From Longitalea arenae (lineage in GTDB: Bacteria; Bacteroidota; Bacteroidia; Chitinophagales; Chitinophagaceae), in contig NZ_JAFFJX010000015.1 of assembly GCF_016924755.1 (NCBI RefSeq), positions 79,263-143,262 on the forward strand: 64,000 nucleotides of DNA. Reading direction: 5' to 3'. This document shows positions 60,341-64,000 of this stretch, piece by piece. Each line of letters starts with the position of its first letter. Position 1 is the stretch's first letter. A program made the translations under genes and the position numbers. The notes below the pieces were generated by a model that worked only from the letters and a program-made list of their open reading frames with translations, made no database searches and was not told the DNA's origin.

Positions 60341-60835
60341 TTATCTTTTTGCTATTACATAACCGGTGAAGGAAATGGGCTGCCGGTTATAACTGGTGAC
60401 AACAGCCGATGCACTGCCATTGTCGAAAATGGTAAGCGTTATCTGTCGCGGATCCTGCATGTCTTTCGGGGTGATCACAATATCCCAGCCGCCTTTTTTG
60501 CGATCGGTTGCGGAATATTCGAAATCAGTGGAGGTGAACCGCAGCGGACCTTCTGCCGGGTTCATGGGCGCCGTATAGGCACGGCCAAAATAGGGCAGGT
60601 CGCTTACGATAGTATCTTTCGATACCCGCAGGTCAAAATCTGTGGTCAATTGCCTGGTGCTGCCAGCCTGCGGCAGGGCAGTCTGAGCCTTAAAAATGTA
60701 GTTCCGCGCTTCTACCGCCCGGGTTATGGCTTGTTTTTTATCTTTTTTCTTTTGGGCAAAGCCTGTTTGGGGAACAAGCGCAACAGCTAAAAGCACCCAA
60801 ATGAATGAGCTGTATTTTATCAGGGTATCTTTCAT
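60341..60835 (-). CDS. DUF4251 family secreted protein
   Basis: 164 residues with a signal peptide (IWVLLAVALVPQTGFAQ) followed by a Lys-rich start (KKKDKKQAITRAVEARNYIFKAQTALP). The core has DTIVSDLPYFGRAYTAPM and the motif DFEYSATDRKKGGWDIVITPKD, which matches DUF4251 proteins common in Bacteroidota. Their function is unknown, and an envelope location is expected. It has its own terminator. The gap to the DUF3307 gene upstream is 51 bp, so read-through from that operon is possible. Confidence 0.85.
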   Translation of the reverse strand: MKDTLIKYSSFIWVLLAVALVPQTGFAQKKKDKKQAITRAVEARNYIFKAQTALPQAGSTRQLTTDFDLRVSKDTIVSDLPYFGRAYTAPMNPAEGPLRFTSTDFEYSATDRKKGGWDIVITPKDMQDPRQITLTIFDNGSASAVVTSYNRQPISFTGYVIAKR

Positions 60836-60886
60836 AACACGCGTTTTGTTCTATATTAAGAACGGCCGGGCGGTATAAAAGGTTTG

Positions 60887-61606
60887 TTAAATAAAGCTTC
60901 TGACGATAAGTCCGATGATTATAGACAGGGAAAAGCTGATGAGCGTGCCGATCAGGATGTATTCGGCCTCCTTGCGTGCTTCCGTGCCTTTAATATCGTT
61001 AAAACGGAGGATCGATTTGGCGGCGATCAAAAAGCCGATCCCTTCAAAATGGCCGCTTATAACGAACGTGAACACCAGCAGGCGTTCAAATATGCCGATC
61101 CATTTGCCCGCCTCGCTGAGGCTTACGGAAGTGCGTACGTTCTGTTCTTCGGCTTCGCGGCGCCAGCGCTGGGTAGCGCTGGCCAGTAACAGGGCTAATG
61201 GGAAAGTGACCAGCAGATAACCCGAGGCGATAGCCCAGGCTGCCTGGCTATGCATTAAAGACACCCAGTTCTTCGGCAACCAGCCGGCAGGTGCTATGAA
61301 CAGGCACCATAGTACGATAAGCGTGAGCAGATGTAAACACTGATCGATGATAAAGTATTTGGCCTTGTCTGATTGATTCAGTTTCCATAGATCAATTATA
61401 AAATGCGTCAGCATTACCAGCAGGGGAACGATCCATACATTCCAGCCCGGGGCAAACAGGTAAACGAGAATGCCATGGATGGCACAATGCAGGTAAAGCA
61501 TCCAGGACCGGGCTTTCAACCGTTGCTTGTGGCGTACCATGGCACGCGATTGCAGAATAAAGTCTCCCAGCAGGTGAGCGAAGATCCATTGAAATAAGGT
61601 TACCAT
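60887..61606 (-). CDS. DUF3307 family membrane protein
   Basis: 239 residues with about six membrane helices. The N-terminus MVTLFQWIFAHLLGDFILQSRAMVRHKQ holds the conserved His/Asp/Gln pattern of DUF3307. TLIVLWCLFIAPAGWL, AAWAIASGYLLVTFPLALLLA and LISFSLSIIIGLIVRSFI are further helices. DUF3307 proteins often follow SatD-like genes, as here: the SatD-like gene is 66 bp upstream in the same direction. The pair probably forms one operon under the palindrome-covered promoter. Biochemical function is unknown. Confidence 0.82.
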   Translation of the reverse strand: MVTLFQWIFAHLLGDFILQSRAMVRHKQRLKARSWMLYLHCAIHGILVYLFAPGWNVWIVPLLVMLTHFIIDLWKLNQSDKAKYFIIDQCLHLLTLIVLWCLFIAPAGWLPKNWVSLMHSQAAWAIASGYLLVTFPLALLLASATQRWRREAEEQNVRTSVSLSEAGKWIGIFERLLVFTFVISGHFEGIGFLIAAKSILRFNDIKGTEARKEAEYILIGTLISFSLSIIIGLIVRSFI

Positions 61607-61672
61607 AGATAATAGGCTTAATGCTGAACGCTAATGCTTAAGGCTGCTTTGTGTTCCGCGTTTAAAAATAAA

Positions 61673-62305
61673 TTAAACCATTGGTATAACCGATTCAAAG
61701 CGGGTGAGAATTTTATTAACAACCGGCCAGCCTGCGCCCTGAAGCCGTTGGTGTACCGATGGCTGTTTAATATTCAATATCCTGGCCATGGTTGCCTGGG
61801 TATGATCCTGTAACTGCAGGTAGATGGCCTCGGCCTGTTGGGGCGACCAGTGCCCGATGATATAATTCAGGGAGGCGCTGTGCACCTGCCATTCACTGGT
61901 AAATTCTTCGTCATGGCCGGCGATGCTGATCAGCTCACCCGTTCTGGTAAGCGCATCGAGATAGGGGCCGGAAGCCTGAAAAGCCGGGCCGTCGGAAGTG
62001 ATCACCTGCCCGCTTTTGAAGTTAATAGTGCCTACCCCGATGGCCATACGTATTTTATAATTTTGCTTCATTAAATAACTTTGAAACATCAATACGATAC
62101 GTAATGCCGCCAGCCGGTTATAGGTAAGTATGGCCTGCAGGCTGTCGCCGCGGTATTGTTGTGCCTGCATATCGGGCCATTGTACAACAGCATTGCTTAA
62201 AAAGTTATCGAACAACTGCTGTAATTTTTTTCTTGCGGCAGGCTTCAGCAGCGAAGAACCTACGATATCGCCGCTGATGACTACAGCCACCTGATCATGT
62301 GCCAT
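61673..62305 (-). CDS. SatD-like protein: cyclase-like palm plus helix-turn-helix
   Basis: 210 residues. The N-terminal part has VVISGDIVGSS (Asp13), YRGDSLQAIL (Asp54), IRMAIGVGTINF and SDGPAFQASGPYLDAL, in the order and spacing seen in SatD-family proteins. The same order recalls the metal and nucleotide site of class III nucleotidyl cyclases. The C-terminal part (about 153-205) is a helix-turn-helix (ATMARILNIKQPSVHQRLQ). It is therefore probably a DNA-binding regulator with a nucleotide-binding-like domain. The promoter carries four palindromes that could be its own operator. The DUF3307 gene follows. The family name is given with moderate certainty, and catalytic activity is not claimed. 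Confidence 0.68.
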   Translation of the reverse strand: MAHDQVAVVISGDIVGSSLLKPAARKKLQQLFDNFLSNAVVQWPDMQAQQYRGDSLQAILTYNRLAALRIVLMFQSYLMKQNYKIRMAIGVGTINFKSGQVITSDGPAFQASGPYLDALTRTGELISIAGHDEEFTSEWQVHSASLNYIIGHWSPQQAEAIYLQLQDHTQATMARILNIKQPSVHQRLQGAGWPVVNKILTRFESVIPMV

Positions 62306-62318
62306 AACCCCTTTTTAC

Positions 62319-62350
62319 CAAATATAGGTCTATAAGCCTATATTTTCAAA
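62319..62350 (-). promoter_or_regulatory. Promoter of satD-like gene (Bacteroidota type)
   Basis: On the minus strand TTTG (62350-62347) and TATATTTG (62326-62319) match the -33 and -7 consensus exactly, with 20 bp between. The -7 element lies 13 bp from the ATG, so the leader would be very short. The first palindrome fills the spacer. Confidence 0.72.
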
Positions 62351-62430
62351 TTATAGGTTCACAGGCCTATATTTTATGGTTATAGGTCTATAGGCCTATA
62401 ACGGCCAATTATAGGTCTGCAGGCCTATAT
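62322..62430. promoter_or_regulatory. Array of four palindromes with 29-bp period
   Basis: Four 22-bp imperfect palindromes (half-site ATAGGTC, then GCCTATA) begin at 62322, 62351, 62380 and 62409, exactly 29 bp apart. The 7-bp spacers between them are unrelated. The first overlaps the satD-like promoter. They are best read as operator sites for a dimeric regulator. Confidence 0.8.
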
Positions 62431-62493
62431 TGGTATTCTTGTGTTTTTGCGTCAGATGGTCGTAATTGTCGCATTGCTTACCATGAACAAAAA

Positions 62494-62520
62494 TAAAACC
62501 CCGCTGAAGGCGGGGTTTTA
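62494..62520. terminator. Intrinsic terminator just before the intron
   Basis: 11-bp stem (taaaaccccgc / gcggggtttta) with loop tgaag. T-runs are present on both sides, so it can work in both directions. The group II intron begins 9 nt after it. Confidence 0.88.
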
Positions 62521-63080
62521 TAAATTTATGTGCGCCCGGCATGGGCGCAAACTTTAGGGTGCAAGTCCCGAACGCGCCTTGATAGTGGGAAGCGTTAACC
62601 AAAGGCAAGGGTGTCCTCCGCGAGGAGGAATCTGAAGGAAGCCAGCGGTAAATCTCCGGCCTGACGAACAGGAAGCAGATGAGGCAGTTATCTGTGGGCG
62701 AGTTTGCATAACAAAACAAAGCCCTAAACTATCCGAAACAGACAGCTGTATATCTGACGGGTGTATGGAGAGAAAGTTTGCGCACCTTACCCGGGGAGAT
62801 CTGTTAAACAGTGGACGGAGGGAGACGCGCCGCCCGAAGGAGCAAGAGTATATAGCGATATATGCTCGTTTAACAGAAGTCAGCCGAGGCCGTAGTACCT
62901 GAAGAACGAGGGAAGGGCCGAACATTAAACGTCCGCGGAGTAATTCTGGAAATGGGATGATCGTAATAAAAGCAGAAAACACCGAATGGAGAGCCGCCCG
63001 GGAGAACTATGCTGGAAGCAGAAGGGTACCAGGGAGCGCTGAGCGACATCTTGAAAGAAGGAAAGAAACAAGGAAACAGG

Positions 63081-63097
63081 AAAAAAAAAAAAAAAAA
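63081..63097 (+). repeat. A17 homopolymer before intron ORF
   Basis: Seventeen consecutive A, ending 11 nt before the start codon of the reverse transcriptase. It may assist translation initiation, or its length may be uncertain in the assembly. Confidence 0.8.
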
Positions 63098-63108
63098 GAG
63101 TAGATGAG

Positions 63109-64000
63109 ATGTTACTGGAAGAAATTCTAAGCAGGCCCAATATGCTCGCAGCTTACGACCGGGTAACCGGCAATAAAGGAGCTGCTGGCATTGATGGAGT
63201 AGAAGCGAAAGACTTCAAATTGCAACTTGATCAGAAATGGGTCCAGTTCAAATCCCAGTTGGAAAATGGGAGCTACCAACCGCAAGCAGTAAAGCGGGTA
63301 ACGATTCCTAAGCCCAATGGCGGGGAACGTCATTTAGGAATACCAACCTATATGGACCGGTTAATCCAACAAGCAATCTCACAAGTATTAGTGAAGCAGT
63401 ACGAACCTACGTTCTCAGAAAACAGTTATGGGTTCCGCAGTGAAAAGAACGCACATCAGGCGGCCTTAAAGGCAAAGGAATACATCAACGCTGGTTACAG
63501 CCATGTAGTAGACCTTGACCTGTCACAGTTCTTTGATCGGGTAAACCATGACTATCTGATGAATGAGTTGAGCCGTCGAATAACGGACAAGCGGGTTCTG
63601 AAGCTGATCCATAAGATACTTCGAAGTGAGATAGCAGATGGCAAAACGCTGACACGCTGTAAGCAGGGTGTACCACAGGGAGGCCCCCTGAGTCCTTTGC
63701 TGTCCAACATTATCCTTGATAAATTAGATAAAGAGTTGGAAAAGCGAGGTCTGCGGTATGTAAGGTACGCTGATGATTGTAGTATTTATGTTAAGAGTAA
63801 ACGTTCTGGGGATCGGGTAATGGAAAGCATTACCCGCTACATAGAAAAGGAACTGAAACTTGTAGTAAATACCGTCAAGAGCAGCGTAACCCGTCCGTGG
63901 CTGATGAAACTGCTTGGCTTCACCTTTTACCATAAGAAAGGAGAGAAAGGAATCAGCGTTCATCGCAAGAGTATCGCCTCCTATAAGGACAAAATCCGTG
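63109..64000 (+). CDS. ltrA: Group II intron reverse transcriptase/maturase (5' part)
   Basis: 297 codons are visible and continue past the right edge. The start is MLLEEILSRPNMLAAYDRV. The upstream frame is open to a TGA at 63052 but has no other ATG. Reverse transcriptase blocks appear in order: GAAGIDGV, PKPNGGERHLGIPTYMDRLIQQA, ENSYGFRSEKNAHQA, HVVDLDLSQFFDRVNHD, GVPQGGPLSPLLSNIILD and the active site YVRYADDCSIYVKS, followed by LGFTFYH. The catalytic Asp pair of YADD is intact. The protein makes cDNA during retrohoming and helps splicing. Its maturase (X) and any endonuclease domain are not in the window. Confidence 0.96.
   Translation, partial: MLLEEILSRPNMLAAYDRVTGNKGAAGIDGVEAKDFKLQLDQKWVQFKSQLENGSYQPQAVKRVTIPKPNGGERHLGIPTYMDRLIQQAISQVLVKQYEPTFSENSYGFRSEKNAHQAALKAKEYINAGYSHVVDLDLSQFFDRVNHDYLMNELSRRITDKRVLKLIHKILRSEIADGKTLTRCKQGVPQGGPLSPLLSNIILDKLDKELEKRGLRYVRYADDCSIYVKSKRSGDRVMESITRYIEKELKLVVNTVKSSVTRPWLMKLLGFTFYHKKGEKGISVHRKSIASYKDKIR

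Larger units (their letters stand above)
62530..64000 (+). mobile_element. Group II intron, 5' part
   Basis: The 5' boundary GTGCGCCCGGCATGGGCGCA followed by aactttagggtgcaagtccc is a typical bacterial group II intron start (domain I). About 580 nt of structured, G/A-rich noncoding sequence (62530-63108) then leads to the reverse transcriptase gene. Domains V and VI and the 3' exon lie beyond the window edge. The insertion point is 9 nt downstream of an intrinsic terminator. Confidence 0.92.

Noticed and set aside
62322..62430. CRISPR array reading of the 29-bp-period repeats
   Set aside because: The spacers are only 7 bp, the repeat is a full palindrome overlapping a promoter, and no cas genes are present.

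Overview
The window looks like a chromosomal segment of a Bacteroidota bacterium, most likely family Chitinophagaceae (Chitinophaga/Niastella type). The reasons are SusC/SusD outer-membrane proteins with a FecI/FecR pair, type IX secretion (T9SS) type B sorting domains next to a PorP/SprF protein, absence of Shine-Dalgarno sequences, and a clear Bacteroidota promoter (TTTG-N20-TAnnTTTG). Base composition looks moderate and even throughout, and most genes are ordinary chromosomal genes. No rRNA, CRISPR array or prophage is visible. The only certain mobile element is a group II intron that runs off the right edge.

Layout. 1-8.5 kb: 3' part of L-serine dehydratase, a menaquinone (futalosine pathway) radical SAM enzyme, a CNT nucleoside transporter, two tandem thioredoxins (one exported) and DNA polymerase III alpha. 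8.7-22.3 kb: NlpC/P60 hydrolase, an orphan ATPase-like fragment, a polysaccharide flippase, an M1 peptidase, a peptide-binding lipoprotein, MsrA, two unknown proteins, a MutS2 lacking its Smr domain, a CBS-domain protein and a secreted lipoprotein. 22.6-23.0 kb: tRNA-Ser(CGA) followed by a structured repeat cluster. 23.0-31.1 kb: ECF sigma, anti-sigma, SusC and SusD, a signal-transducing nutrient uptake locus. 31.2-46.4 kb: Dus, a GAF protein, Tat-exported phospholipase C, two T9SS cargo proteins with a PorP/SprF partner, and small regulatory or envelope genes.

46.4-51.8 kb is a two-component cluster: two soluble PAS/HisKA_3 kinases, one NarL-type regulator and two stand-alone receiver proteins. 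A further HisKA_3 kinase lies at 59.2 kb. Between them (52.3-59.1 kb) is the most unusual pair. A soluble M48 metalloprotease with a TerB-like tail is followed by an 1829-residue protein that joins an apparent pseudokinase lobe, DUF4011, a split superfamily 1 helicase, a nuclease fold that has lost key acidic residues, and a WGR domain. Its architecture resembles a bacterial conflict or DNA-damage sensing module.

60.3-64 kb holds a DUF4251 protein, a DUF3307 membrane protein and a SatD-like protein. The SatD-like gene's promoter is overlaid by four 22-bp palindromes spaced exactly 29 bp apart. A group II intron then sits just after an intrinsic terminator. Many gene ends carry imperfect inverted repeats made of short words that differ at each locus.
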